In this document: one piece after another, positions 36,472 to 48,735 of the stretch
Layout: each line of letters starts with the position of its first letter
Numbering within the stretch: the stretch's first letter is position 1
Assembly (NCBI RefSeq): GCF_036669915.1
Contig: NC_089321.1
Location: 8,294,449-8,358,448 of the forward strand
DNA from: Pocillopora verrucosa
Taxonomy: Eukaryota > Cnidaria > Anthozoa > Scleractinia > Pocilloporidae
Direction of reading: 5' to 3'
Length of the DNA: 64,000 nt
Notes under the pieces: model-generated
Databases searched by the model: none
Told to the model about the DNA's origin: nothing
Seen by the model: only the letters and a program-made list of their open reading frames with translations
Translations under genes and position numbers: made by a program

Positions 36472-38982
36472 TGAATAAAATTAAAGGCAGTAAAGTTTCT
36501 CAGTTTATAACCAAATTCACAAGATTTAGTTGGAACTCATTCCTTAAATAATTGGCCTCACTACTTGAAAATTAGTTACTCTAGCAATGCTTTTAGATAA
36601 TTAAGCAGTATTAATAAATTTTTATTAGAATCACTCAGTTTGTAAGTCTGCAGTTATAGTTAAGAGTTGTCCAACATTGTGTCATAAGGAAAAGTATAGT
36701 GTACTGGTAAATATTATGATTAAAAGCTCTTATATATAACATATGGAGAGGTGATGTTAACAGATAATGCAAAGATTTGAAAAATATAAGGTCAGCAAAG
36801 TAAATCACAAAGGTTTTACACATAATTTAAATGAAAGAAATAATTACTGATTGAATAATATATTGCACTTATTATAGTAATAACTATTATGGTTATTTTA
36901 GTTAGGAGCCCAGCTACTTACATGGGTCAAAGACTGCATCAATCCACAGTAGACCCAATTGTAGTTCCTTCATATGCACAAAAATTTGCCCACTTTGCAA
37001 AAAAGTCCACAGATATTATTTCTCATACAAATGACAGAGTAAATAAATCAAAAGAAGCTTTGAAAGGAGAGACAAAGCAGCATTCTAATGTAAATATATT
37101 TTAAGATAAAATTACTACCTAATGAAATGACCAGTGAAGGGAATTAAATTATTAACTCATGAAATTTGTACCAAAAAAGGTCATGGGCACATTCAATGTC
37201 AACAAATGAGATTCTATGCATGCTCTTTTACAAGCAACTTTGAAGCCTGTGTTATGTTGGATCATGGATTAGGAGAGGAGATATTCAAGGACAAGGCTTC
37301 TTTTCAACAGAAAAGATATTTCAAATTGCTTTTAATGTCACTGTACAGTTTCTCTTATGTGTGAAATTATTAAATTTATATTTAATTTTATATGTTTGTA
37401 TCAACACCTTTGATTTGAATGTAACCCGTCATTTGACTAGAACTAAATTTAATTAGCATTACAGGTAATTATCTCTTGGTACTTTTGTAATTTTTTGTTT
37501 TTAGAAAAGTAAAATTTTAATATAATGATTATAAATCCAATTTTAAGTTTTAAAAATTTTTATGAACTTTTTGCTTCCAGGTAGTATTCCATCTTCAACT
37601 ACAGTTGTAAAAAGTTATACATGAGAAACTGCAGCTTAATCTTTTTTTTATGCTTTTTAGCATTTATTTCCTGCTACCATTAGTCACTCAACCTCCCCGC
37701 TAAAAATTCCATGATCTTAGGGTAACAAAGTGTATGAAATTATACAAGAAGAGAGAAGCATTATTAATATTGCCCTAATGGATCTTTTATTGGCTGAGTT
37801 ATAGTAGTTTCAATGGAAAAAGTATTCATAAAAGATATTATTTTGTGAATAACAAGTAGAATAGGAAGTATATTCTTCTGTAGTCACAAAATTTGCGGTT
37901 TTATTGAGTTTCATAGGAAAAAAATAAAGTAAGGTGAAAAACCACAACATGTTTGATTACTTTCTGTAAAGTTGCTGGTTTGAATCTTGGACTATCAGTT
38001 GAGTTGTGTTGTATACTCCTTCAGGAGCTAGCAGTCCTGAAAAGGACTGTTGTCAGTGATAATAACTGACTCTTTTAACAAAATGAGGGGAAGAGTTTGA
38101 CAGATCAAAGCCAAAAGTTGTTTATCATCTTAGAACTGATGTGGTAAAGGTGTTATCAGAGAGAGTGACTCAAAGCAGGTTTGTTCATCAGTGGGGGCCA
38201 TGGAAATATATGGGAACTCCAGATTTAAAATCTTTTGCACCCCCCCCCCCCCCCCATTTTTCCCTGATATGAAGCATAAGCTCTAGATAATGGTCCAGTA
38301 TGTGTATACTACCCTCAACCAACCGGAACTGGTGATATTTTTGTCAAAGTTTGCATATTGTTCTATCATTTAGGAGCAATTTCCTGTTGAGTGGTTGGTT
38401 GTAATCTGGGGATAGAATGGTGTTACTTAACTTCACTTTGTAATTTTTTTTCTGATCTGCCACTGTGCTTAATTTCCCTTTGGCTTTAAAACGAATTAAA
38501 ATCAAAAGCCTGTAACTGTTTAATTCCAGTGAGTGACCAAAACAATTTCTCGTAACAATATCAATACAATATCAAGCAGACAAGTGATAAAAATAAAGAA
38601 AAACATCAGTTAGCAAATGGTTAGTTGATCTAATGCTAAATTTGCTAAACTAACTTCATAAGAATAATTCTGTATGGCAAACAGTAAGGAGAGTTACTTA
38701 GTTGATCTGGGAGTGAAAAGGTTAAGGTGGATCCTGTTGGTTGGGTAGCCTATTTCTAGGCACAACAAATGAACTTATTACATGTATGTAGACTAATTAA
38801 AAATACTATGAACATTTAGCTTCTTTTAATCAAGTAGGCAGAAAGATAAGTAGGTAAAAAAATTGTAATTGTTTCAAACTATATACAGAATGCATTGTTC
38901 GTTGTACCAATCATTTTTCTGATGGATCAAAGTTTATCAAAATATGATAGTTTACAGTGAATATTAACCAGAGGGTTTATCA
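36472..38982. other. Intergenic stretch between the sorting nexin and SMUG1
   Basis: AATAAA overlaps the end of the sorting-nexin gene at 36474-36479. The rest is very AT-rich, with short frames that show no protein features. A probable SINE piece sits at about 37965-38076 (B-box-like GCTGGTTTGAATCTTGG, then the GGACTGTTGTCAGTG word), and a C16 run at 38240-38255. No gene was seen. Confidence 0.5.
38511..38725. mobile_element. TTAA MITE (piggyBac-like, subfamily a, inverted)
   Basis: The interior is the reverse complement of 24487-24697: 'gtgagtgaccaaaacaatttc', 'atatcaagcagacaagtgat' and 'gatctgggagtgaaaaggttaa' at the right end. It lies between the sorting nexin and SMUG1. Confidence 0.7.
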
Positions 38983-40560
38983 TCAGGACAATACTGGATT
39001 TAAATGTTCATTTTTGATGTAGCACATGAGATCAAGATCTGTGAGTTTTGTTAAAGCAATATTGTTCCAACCGCTATTTGCAGCAGGGCTTGCTGGACTG
39101 GGATGCATGATTGAATAGATTTCAACATTACTGTCTTTTAAAGCCTTCTGAGCTCTTTCCTCTGCAAATTTCCCAACACCAACAACAATTTTTACTCCCA
39201 TCAACTTTACAACATCTGCCAGAGATTTATCACAGAGCTCCAACAAAGTCTCTCTCTCTTTCTTGGGCAGCTGAGGAGGTGTAACATTCTTACCACTTGA
39301 TTTCATAAACACCAGTGGGCAATAATTGTGAATGAAACAATTGGCAAAAAATGTCTCTGGTGATTTGCAGTGTTCTTGAAAGAAACCCCAAAGTCGGCTA
39401 CCACTGACTTCTGCCCTTGTACAGTCAAGTCCAAGTATAAGTCTTTTAGGATGCTCTTGAACTGGTTTCTCCACACTACCTTTTATTTTAAGCCAATCTA
39501 CGACATGTTTGGTATCTCCAAAAGGTACCTAACAAATAAACAGGAGTCAATGAAAGCAAAATAATTTCAACAATCTTTTTAGCTGTTTATCACTCTGCAC
39601 AATACTCTTTTGATATCAAATAAATGACCTTTTCCTTTATTTGTTGAATACAAACTTTTATAAAGTATTCAACATTTTCTTGTCATCAAAACACCTTTAT
39701 CACAAGAATGATTATTTAAAGATAGCAAGGACAAAGATGAATAAAAGACCTTGATATTGAAGGAGGTTGACATGTTAAATTTAAGGCCAATCTGCATATG
39801 AAAAGCATCTCTCTTACAAGGCAGTTTTACAAGATTGACTTCCTTGTTGAGGAGATCCTAAAGTCTTTCTTTGATGCGTTAAGTTAATTTGTTAAACTTT
39901 ATTACATCTACTTACTTCTCCTTGCAATATTATACTTGAAATATGATTGATTTGTTGGTTTCCAGTACAATTTACCAGTCTCCTTTATTTAACTCCAGGA
40001 AAGATCTTAAAACCTTCAATTCTCGTCAACACAGGTGTTGAGAAAATAGACTTACCAGGTAGAGGAAGTTATGTATCAAACATTCTCGTAAATATTTTAT
40101 GCAGCTCGAATGGAGAATTGCTCAACAGATGTCTATCACGATAAAATATTGCATGAGGAGATTCTAGACCTTTAGGGGAGCTTTGCTCTGGGAACAGGCT
40201 TGTTGATCAAATTTCGGCTTCATAGAATTTATTTCACGGGAAAAGTGCCGCACTTACTAGTTAACAGACGAGTTACTCATCATACAAGCTTACCCCGTTC
40301 TGAGCCATTCCAAACGGACCAGGATTTATTCCCAAAAAGAGCACTTTTTGCCCAGCTTTGCAGTACTTCTTGACATAATCTTCATGCGTTTCTCTGGCAT
40401 ATTCAAGCGGGTTATACACATGCGTTATTGGAGAAGAAAACACAAGCGGCGATAGTTTTTTACAAAGGTCATCTTCAAGTTTCAAAAATTCGTCACAAAA
40501 TTCTTCTTCAGCATCCACTTTCCTCCTCTTCAAAGGAACAATCAAGGCAGACGCCGCCAT
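38983..40560 (-). CDS. SMUG1: SMUG1 uracil-DNA glycosylase
   Basis: SMUG1 removes uracil and 5-hydroxymethyluracil from DNA in the nucleus, starting base-excision repair. Two exons, 40294-40560 and 38983-39528, join in phase 0 and give 270 residues, the same as human. Motif 1 is LGINPGPFGMAQNG (residues 76-89; catalytic-site Asn at N79). It is split from the next residues VPFGD by the only intron. Motif 2 is HPSP (231-234) with the conserved His. Other family stretches are YNPLEYA, EHPKRLILGLDC, EVSGSRLWGFF and VGVGKFAEERA. The true start is the ATG at 40558-40560 (MAASALIVPLKRRK); the open frame upstream has only a TTG. The basic KRRK near the N-terminus could aid nuclear entry. It is head-to-head with the hnRNP gene across 139 bp. 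Confidence 0.96.
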
Positions 40561-40699
40561 GTTTGTTTTTGTTGTAAAGAATTCCAAATTAGGAGGATTG
40601 ATTGTTACAATTTAAACACGTGGTCCCATCAATTAGTGTTACTTCCATCCGCCATTTTCTTGGAACTTATCGGGAGAGAGTGAAAAAGTTAAGAAAATC
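40561..40699. promoter_or_regulatory. Shared SMUG1 / hnRNP bidirectional promoter with E-box
   Basis: Only 139 bp lie between the divergent start codons. A palindromic CACGTG is at 40617-40622. CCGCCATTTT at about 40650-40659 resembles a YY1 site, a frequent feature near animal start sites. The motifs are read directly. Their use is an inference. Confidence 0.55.
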
Positions 40700-43242
40700 A
40701 TGTCTTCTTCAGAACCTGAGCAGCTGCGAAAAATTTTCGTCGGTGGTCTAAATCGGCGAACAACAGAAGAAAGTTTGAAGGAGTATTTTTCAGCGTGGGG
40801 GAACATCGTAGACTGTGTTATTATGCGTGAAGGCAAAAATGGGCCTTCGCGTGGATTCGGATTTGTCACGTTCGATAACGCTCAAGCTGTTGATGATTGT
40901 TTGAAAGTGAAAAACCACGAGCTGGATAACTGGGAAATTGAACCAAAACGGTCGGTTCCCAAGGGCGAAGCTCAGTCGAGGACACGAAAGATTTTTGTCG
41001 GTGGGTTGGCAAGCACGGCCACAGAGGAAGATGTGGAAGAATATTTCACTGGCTTGTGTGAAAAATTCGGCAAGGGAAAAATATTGGATATCGACCTCAA
41101 AAGAGATAAAGAAAATCCCAGCCGGCTCCGTGGCTTTGCATTCGTCACTTTCGACAATGAAGAAGTGGTTGAGAGCATTTGTTCGATCAGTTTTCATCAA
41201 ATAAAGCTTAAGCAGTGTGAAGTTAAGAAGGCAGAATCTCAAGCCACCATGAGAAAGAAGGAGGAACAAGAGTTAAAGGAGTCACGACGCTCAAACGGAG
41301 CACTGAATACTCCGAGCTCTGAAGGTCAGGCATAGTTCTTTATAAAAGGAATTCTCCGTTAAAATATGTAAAGATAATCTTTTTAAAAAATTTTCGAAAC
41401 GGAAGATAAGTTTAAACCACTTACTATTTAGGATTGTAGATGATCACACCACAAACCACCCCACCCCACCCCACCCCTTCCCAATTGGTAGTCACCATTT
41501 TCACACCTAACCTTTTACAGCCTAAAATCAGCATACATATTCTCTATACTGTTCTCTGTACATTTCCTTTGGTAATTATGAGGAGAATTTGTCTATCCAT
41601 CAAGAGCTTCTTACATTTAAGTTGATGACCATTTCCTTCATTCTCATGACCTTAATGTTCGATTCAGGTGTGATATTGTAAGGAGAAATTAGATGCTGGT
41701 CAGTCCTAAGGGTTAAGTATAAAAACTGTCTTTCAGTGATGTTCAACATAAATTGGCAAAGAACTTCACTCACACATATGACCTCAAAATTCATCTACAA
41801 CAAGCTACTGGCCAATGCTCTCCTGTGTGCTGAACTCAAATCTGTGTTGACAGTTTTAATTTTTGTTTATTGGAAAAAGGTTTCCCAGGTTGGGGCTCCA
41901 GTGGTGGAAGTTTCAATGCAATGAATTCTGGATATGGAGGCTCTGGTGGAAGAGGTGACCACATTTCTAAGAATGAAACATTTTGAAACTTTTGGAGAAT
42001 CAAACACCGTCAGTTTCCTTATTTTGTAAATACAGGCTTCAAGTAGGTCTTGATACACAATAGTTGATTGGTCTCCCTTTATCAGTGTCTGGACTATTTT
42101 CTCTCAAATCCATGTCCAGAGCACAAGCAAAATGAGAACCGGAAGCAAATTGACAAATGTGGGTGCAAACTGGTTAAAGAGGGGAAGGGTGAGAGAAATG
42201 AGATGGCCTACAGGTCTAAATTTTGCACAATTCTTAGACAGTTGAGTTATTTTTGGGCAGAACTGAAATAGATATTTCAGCTTTAATCAGGTGCACTGTA
42301 GTTTTGCCGTGAGAAAATCTGACTTTGCATTATATTTTCGGTTAATAAGATAAATAGTGTGTTTCTATCATTAACATTAATTTTTTTTTTTTTTTTTTCC
42401 TAGGGAATTTTGGAGGTCCTGTCAGCAGTGGAGGTGGTAATGGTGGCGGTTTTGGGACTGGTGGGATGCCTGGTACTGGTAGCATGGGTGGTTTTGGGGC
42501 TGGTGGGTTTGGTAATCCTGCAGCAGCAGCTGCTGCATTAATGAGTGGATTCAATCCGGCAGCTTTTGGTGGATTTGGTCCTGGTGCAATGGGTAACTTT
42601 GGTCCTGGTTTTGGGTTCAATGGTATGGGATTTGGTGGTTTTGGGCCAGGCTTTTTTGGTGGTTTTGGAGGGTTTGGCCCAGGCGGTTTTGGAGGGGGAG
42701 GTGGAGGAGGAGGAGGAGGAGGTGGAGGAAGTGGTGGGACGGGAGGTTTTGGAGCCGGAAGTGGGTACGGCGCTGGGAGTGGTGCAAGTTATGGTGGTGG
42801 GGGAGCCTCTGGAAGAGGTCATTCCCATAGTAGTTCTAGCAACTATGACAAAGATAATTACAATGAAGTTCCTTATGGTATGGGAGATGTAAAGGGCAGC
42901 ATGGCCGGGGAGCGCAATGTCTCCTCAGCTATGGCAGGCTCTAGCGGTACTGGTGGAAGTTCTGTTGGTGGATATGAAGGGATGAACAACCCAATGGCTT
43001 CTGCTTATGGCAGCTATCCTGGATTTGGCTTTGGAGGCTTTCCCTCCATGGGTGATTGGAATCAGTTTGCTGCAGCAGCTGCTGCTGCAGGTGGTGGGGT
43101 TGGGGGATCAGGAGGAGTGCCTGGTGATTATCAGATGGGTAACTATGGCCAGATGAATTCCAGCTATGGTCCAGCCAATCGTATGAATAGCCGTGGTGCA
43201 AATGGAGGTGACAAAAATAATCGAGGATTCAGACCTTACTGA
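40700..43242 (+). CDS. hnRNP A/B-type RNA-binding protein (2 RRM plus Gly-rich tail)
   Basis: A nuclear pre-mRNA-binding protein likely acting in splicing and mRNA transport. Three exons (40700-41324, 41889-41954, 42404-43242) join in frame to 509 residues, longer than human hnRNP A1-A3. The opening EPEQLRKIFVGGL is close to that of hnRNP A1. RRM1 spans about 11-84 (KIFVGGL 11-17, RGFGFVTF 51-58) and RRM2 about 97-176 (KIFVGGL, RGFAFVTF 144-151). An acidic/basic linker follows, then about 300 residues rich in Gly, Phe, Tyr, Asn and Ser, with short Ala runs, a poly-Gly run, and the end GFRPY. Such low-complexity tails typically drive phase separation. A TGA at 43240 is followed one base later by a GTAAGA donor. 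Which hnRNP A/B, DAZAP1 or Hrp48 branch it belongs to is uncertain; hnRNP A is the best fit. Confidence 0.92.
41509..41716. mobile_element. TTAA MITE (piggyBac-like, subfamily b, inverted)
   Basis: It begins CTAACCTTTTACAGCCTAAA and ends GTCAGTCCTAAGGGTTAA. The interior is the reverse complement of 25556-25763 ('atcagcatacatattctc', 'tgatgaccatttccttcattctca'). First hnRNP intron. A short CCCCA-rich repeat (41455-41478) lies just to the left. Confidence 0.7.
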
Positions 43243-43243
43243 G

Positions 43244-44109
43244 GTAAGATCATATACATTGTGTTGTATCTTTTGTTTAATTTTGAACGATTCTCAACTC
43301 CATCCACAGTTGTGCTTCACTTCATGAAAGTGAATAAATTGAATGTCATGAAATAATATTTTGCAATTTATTCGCCTAAGCATGAATCAAAGCTGTCATC
43401 AGAAAAAATGAAGGTTTTCTTGTTTTTCAAAGAGGTTTCTTGGACAGGAAGATCAATGTCATCCAGAGGTCATCATCATCCAAATTTTAACAACATAGTT
43501 CCACCAATATAAATTAGGAACTACAGACACAATTAAGTATTGCTCCTCAAAAATAGGATCTCTAACTTGATTCTGTTCAAAAAAATGTTATCATTTACAT
43601 GTCTCTTTAGTATCAAAATACACGAAAGTCCTGATACTTCAGATTTACAGTGATGATTCAGACAGAACAAATAAGTCATGAAAATGTCCTTTTACTGACA
43701 ATTTGAAATGATTCATTCCAGGAATAGAAGAGTACAGTGAGTATTTGTTGTTCTGTAGTGTTGTTTTTATATGCAGTTATTCATTTGGCTGTTAAGTTTT
43801 AGCTACATTTTGTTGCTGTCTTTCCTGTCACGAGGTGTGATAGGTAATTTTTAATATTTTTGTTAGATGTTTAATTTTATTCCTGCATCTGTTTAAAATG
43901 CTCCTGATGATTCCATGCGTTTTTTTATTTGAAGTAACCATAAATGATACTATACTATGAAATAATGATTTTATTAGGAACATTTCTAATATTTGATATT
44001 ACAATTTTTTAATTATTTGTGAATTGTTTAAGCCATCAGATCTAAAGGCATTAGCATACGCTGGACAACTCTTACCTACACTCACTAACTCTGTGTACTT
44101 TTAATGCAG
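43244..44109 (+). other. Probable 3'-UTR intron of the hnRNP gene
   Basis: The stop codon is followed by TGAG then GTAAGAT, a good donor. At 44101-44109 TTAATGCAG is a plausible acceptor. Splicing here would put an exon junction one nucleotide after the stop. The remaining 3' UTR could run to the AATAAA at 45747-45752. Vertebrate hnRNP A2/B1 is known for splicing within its 3' UTR. Both splice sites are read directly; their use is an inference. Confidence 0.5.
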
Positions 44110-45746
44110 GTTAATTGTAGCTGCAGTGAGTGACAGACAGTTACAGCAAGAGAACTGAACACATTTGAAACAACAGAGTAGACAGGCATTCACAGCCACT
44201 GCATCTTATTCAGAAGCTTGGAAGTGTGTAGTGTACAAAGAATAGGGAAGCTGCTGCTGTAGACTTGAGATGTAGGAAATAACACATATAGAAACAGATT
44301 GACATTAACTCATAAAGTTGGTAAAATTAACATTTTAGTAAGCTGGACTTTGAATTGAATCATAGCTGCAGAGTGATGTTAGCAAACAGCAGAAATATGT
44401 ACTTACACAGTCAAAACAATCAATCTTAGCACAGTTCATCCCTTCTTGATCAATTGTTTGAGATATTTTGCTTGTGAATTGTAACAGCCCATCAGATTTA
44501 CTCTAGCTCTTTGCATGAGATTTCCTAGCCTAGTTATAAATCAAGAAAATATCTTAAATCTCCTAAATTAGCATAAATTCAGAAATTTGTTGTCTAGCAA
44601 CAAATTTGTGAAATTTCCTATTTTAGATTAGTTTCCATCTGCTCATCAAAGGTGTGATAGATTCATGAAAAAAAACCTACTCTTGTTGCATAGAGCAATT
44701 GATTTTTTGTAGTATTGTTGCAGTATTATTTACTGACATTTAGATCTCAGCTGTATAGGAAAGGGTAGTAAGTATTAGTTGTAAATGACTTGGTAGTTAT
44801 CTAATGGGGGCCAATGAGGAGACTGTAGATAATATGCAATTGGTTTGTGTTGACATTGGCACCTTAATAAACCTAATACTCCATTTTAGAATAGTAATGA
44901 TAATTAGCAGATTGAAATAGTTAGCAAACTTGTATTGAAAACCATAGAGACATCTTGAATTAGTGACTTCTATTAAGGACATAAAAATTGGTTCAGATTG
45001 TGGTTTTGTAAACCTGGAAGTTAATAACATTCATATTGGGTAGCAGACTTGTCTACACTATAGGGAGTCATGTGTCTCAATTCTTAGTTTTGTCATTGTC
45101 AGAGCTGTGTATAAAACTGTTTTCCTTAAACACATTTAAATAAGAAAAGAACAGAAAGACAGGAGCTTATAATTTTTAATTTAACTGCTCTAGGCTGACA
45201 GCCTTTGTTTTGAGTTGAATGTGTTAGAAAATTTGTGTAGGTCTAATGAAGAACAAGCTAGCAATTGTGGGGAAACAATCTCCCGTGAGATGGGGGATTA
45301 TAGTAACTTGAGGAAGTTATATCGTAGCCAGGATATTAGATTGCATTTGACTGTTTGACTGTCTACCCCTAGAAGAGAGGTCTGATTACTATGCTTCAGT
45401 GTAATCCCAATCCAGTTCAGTTGTAACAAATCATCCCAATTTTGTCTAAGAAAGTTATCAATCTTTTTTGTGGGGACAAAAATTGACTCCAGGCTTAGAA
45501 CTATTCTCAGAGAGGTCACAGAGACCAGAGACACATAAATTTGGTCACCTGAATATCATCTCGTGATAAATCAGTGAAGTGGAATCTCTTCCCAACCCTA
45601 AAACACTAATATCATCATCTGTGCCTTTAAAAACTCGACTTGCCTTTTAAGAAAAAAAAATGAAATTTTCTGTAGGATTTAAAAAATTAAAATGAAAAAC
45701 AAGCTGGTAAGTTTCTCTCCTAACATGTAAGTTGTATTTGATGAGG

Positions 45747-45752
45747 AATAAA
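45747..45752 (+). terminator. Candidate poly(A) signal of the hnRNP gene
   Basis: AATAAA in GATGAGGAATAAAGTTG, about 1.6 kb into the putative last exon. It is the best-placed signal seen, but nearer alternatives cannot be excluded. Confidence 0.4.
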
Positions 45753-48700
45753 GTTGTTTCTTTGCAAATTTCTTGCATTTTTATTGTATAGAATTGTGTT
45801 TTTGCCACTCCTTTTTCCTTTTCGCTTCGAATGGTGTAGGCTTATAGTTAACCTCGTTGGCTCAATCACAGCGGGTGCTGGAAACAGGTACCGGAAAGTA
45901 TCATCAAGGCAAACATTTCAATTGTGTGATCTTTTAAAAGCTTATTCACAACTTTCGGTGAGAAGCCATTCTTGTTCGAGTTTCTCCAGCTCGTGTCTTG
46001 AATTATAGTTAAGAATTTCGTACCCAGGTATCCTACGAATGAAGTCTTTGAGGTTTAATAGACCGAGAGAGGTCATGATTTTAACTTCCATCTCATTCTC
46101 AGAGGTTCTCCACATGACTCCCATTGCTCTCGGGAAGTTATTTCGTTGCTACATCCTATTTATTTAAGACTGAAATAACTCTCAGTGCGCAACACATTTG
46201 ACGTAACACACACCCTTTCGGGTAATGAAGTAGTAGCGTATCCTAGGTCCCCTCCCCGCCCCCCAGTTAACACGTGACATTGTTAGAAAGACCTTTTTCT
46301 ATCTTCTAAAGTATAACCATGGTTTCCTCAGTCCGTAGGTCTATATTGATCCCCCGAGACATACCTTAGACATTAGCAGGTGGCCGTCACGGGCTAGTGG
46401 TGCCTTTGGATGAATTTAGACAGGATTTAAAGTATCCGGGATTTATCATTATTTAAATAGTGTCTGCTGGGGTGAAATTTTGGAGGAGGGGGTAAACCGC
46501 GCCCACCTAATGATCATCGCACTACACAAGAATACCTTGCGGTCCGTACATCGCAGTGCTATACCCAGTGTTTTTACAGCGAGAGTTAACATCTGACATT
46601 TGATGCCTTTAGTTTATCGTTATATATATAAGGCAAATTTTCAATATCTGTACTGCATTAATAGTGAGCAGTCGTGTTTTATACAGATTACACGGCCCGG
46701 TAGGGTATCCTAAAGACATTAGATTTAGTCTGGTGTTTGTAACAATTTATTCTTCGCAGTCATCATCAACTCCTGTAGAACACGGCGATTTTGTGTCTCG
46801 ACTGAAACACCATAACACAGGTTAAAGGTACGTCATAATCAGCATACATTATTTTCTTAGAGTGGGCGTTAAGAGACAACTATGATAACTCTAACCCCAG
46901 GAGATACCTTTATCTTATCAAAACGAAAAAGCGCAAGTATTAAACACCGCGTTCCGCAAGGTAATCCGATGTTAGCAGGGGGGGGGAGGAGAGGGGAAGG
47001 GAAATTGTAGGTGAAACGGATGGTGACCTAGTAACATTGTGTATTACCGTGAAACAAATTCAAAAAAGAGAAAAAGAGATACGTTAGATGTCAGAGTAGT
47101 CCGGTGCAATCTTAAAATCTTTTACCTTCTATACAACGTTAGATAAGATCGGGGATAGCTATCCCTACCTGGTAGGTAATTCCCACACCCCTCCCCCCCC
47201 CTTCCCCGCCTGAATGCGTTCAAAAATGGGCGGATAGCCTATCCAAGATTGTTCCAGAATGGTGAAAGATTTTTGCACAGATGACCTTTCGACACTTTAG
47301 GGACGAAACGATCATACTGCCATGGAATAATAAACATCCTGCGAGGTAACCGCAATTCATATCAGAATTCGCTGTCAAGCTTTCACAGGCAAGGTAAGCA
47401 AAGAAGATCGTGAACTCTACAGATGTCTGTCAATATTTTAAATTGACTGTTATAATGACTCAGTAAAACACTGAGGAGATATTTGAGTGGCACGTTTTCA
47501 AGCTTAGCAGATCAAGCTCATATAGTATACAGGTAACGGCTGACAGATTCTTAGAGGTAAGTAAGAAAGTCAATTGCTTCCCAGATCTGTTATGCTAGCA
47601 GATCTTTGTTTCGTACTTTGCGGTCAGCGATGGAATCTTCCAATACAGAGAAACCACCAACAGAGGTTTCCTTACACATGACTTGATAGATGCTGAACAG
47701 AAATTTCATAACAAGTTTTGGAATGCTGTCAAACTGGCAGTGTCACGAAAGATCTGATTTTGTTGTCATGACATAAACTCAACTCCAAACTAGCTCTTGG
47801 AAGCTGAGATCCAAAATAGTCCCAAAATATCATAAAAAAATATCAACCATTCTAATAGAGTGTTTGTTTACGAAAAAAATCGATAAATGAAATAAAAACA
47901 CATCACTTCTCTAGACTTTTAAGGACCCTGTTTCTCTTTTGAAGCAGACATTCGGTCTACCGGGAAAATTGGTAGTTAAGTCCCCCTCTGGTCTCCGAAA
48001 GTGGACGCTGTTGTAAAACCAATCACCATTTCTCTGAGCGGGTTTCAGCAGACTGTTTCGGATCCGTCGGACAATTTACCCGGCTCCGGCATAAAGAACA
48101 GATTTCTATCTACCTTGCTCTCGTAATGCATAGCAAAAATTGTTACTACTAATTTAAGATACCAATCATTGAAAAATTAAACGCCTTTTCAAGAAACGTC
48201 TTCATTTTGACAGAGAGGCTCAAAAGAGCACATTGTGTGCTCCATTAAAGCGTAATTGGATGAGAGACATACGTCAGAGCGCAGCGAGAAGTTTAAGGCC
48301 CCCAAGCGAGTTTCTTTTTCTGTCTTTGAGTTGTTTGTTTCTGTTTCTTCATGTTTTGTTTGGTTAGCCTCTTTTTGTTAAAGTGACAAAGATAGCAAGG
48401 CTTCCTGGCGCCTGTATCAATTGTCGCTTTAAATCCTTAAAGAAGGTCTTACACATTTTTTCCTGTTGCCCTTTTTTTCTTCATATGACCCTGTTATGAC
48501 CTTTTTGTTTTGAAATTAAGGTGTTCTTTAGTACAATACTTTTCCTTTTCCGTTAATTTGCATGTTCACAGTGCCGCTTTTGTTGTGCAGGCGCCTTGCA
48601 TAAAATGTACATTAACAAAGTCAGTCTGGTGTATATTTTTGTTATCTGTGTCACAAGTTTTGCTTTCGACGGGTTACAACTTGCGTAGATTGCCAAAGAT
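45753..48700. other. Intergenic stretch, no gene seen
   Basis: No splice-supported or family-like coding sequence was found on either strand. It holds G- and C-rich homopolymer stretches (about 46979-46986, 47191-47200). A short palindrome, GGGGATAGCTATCCCT, lies at about 47151-47166. Open frames are short and unstructured. Confidence 0.5.
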
Positions 48701-48735
48701 ACGTTTAACTTAGTAGATAGGAAAACTTTGCGTAA

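Noticed and set aside
40700-41335. Stand-alone 211-residue two-RRM protein ending at TAG 41333-41335
   Set aside because: A GAAG/GTCAGG donor at 41324-41325 joins in phase to Gly-rich exons, as in hnRNP A proteins. The shorter form could exist as an intron-retention isoform but is not the main model.
42538-42892. Overlapping open frames on both strands in the Gly-rich hnRNP exon (for example 42545-42892 plus, 42538-42828 minus)
   Set aside because: They are frame shadows of the GGN repeat; composition is biased repeats without domain features.
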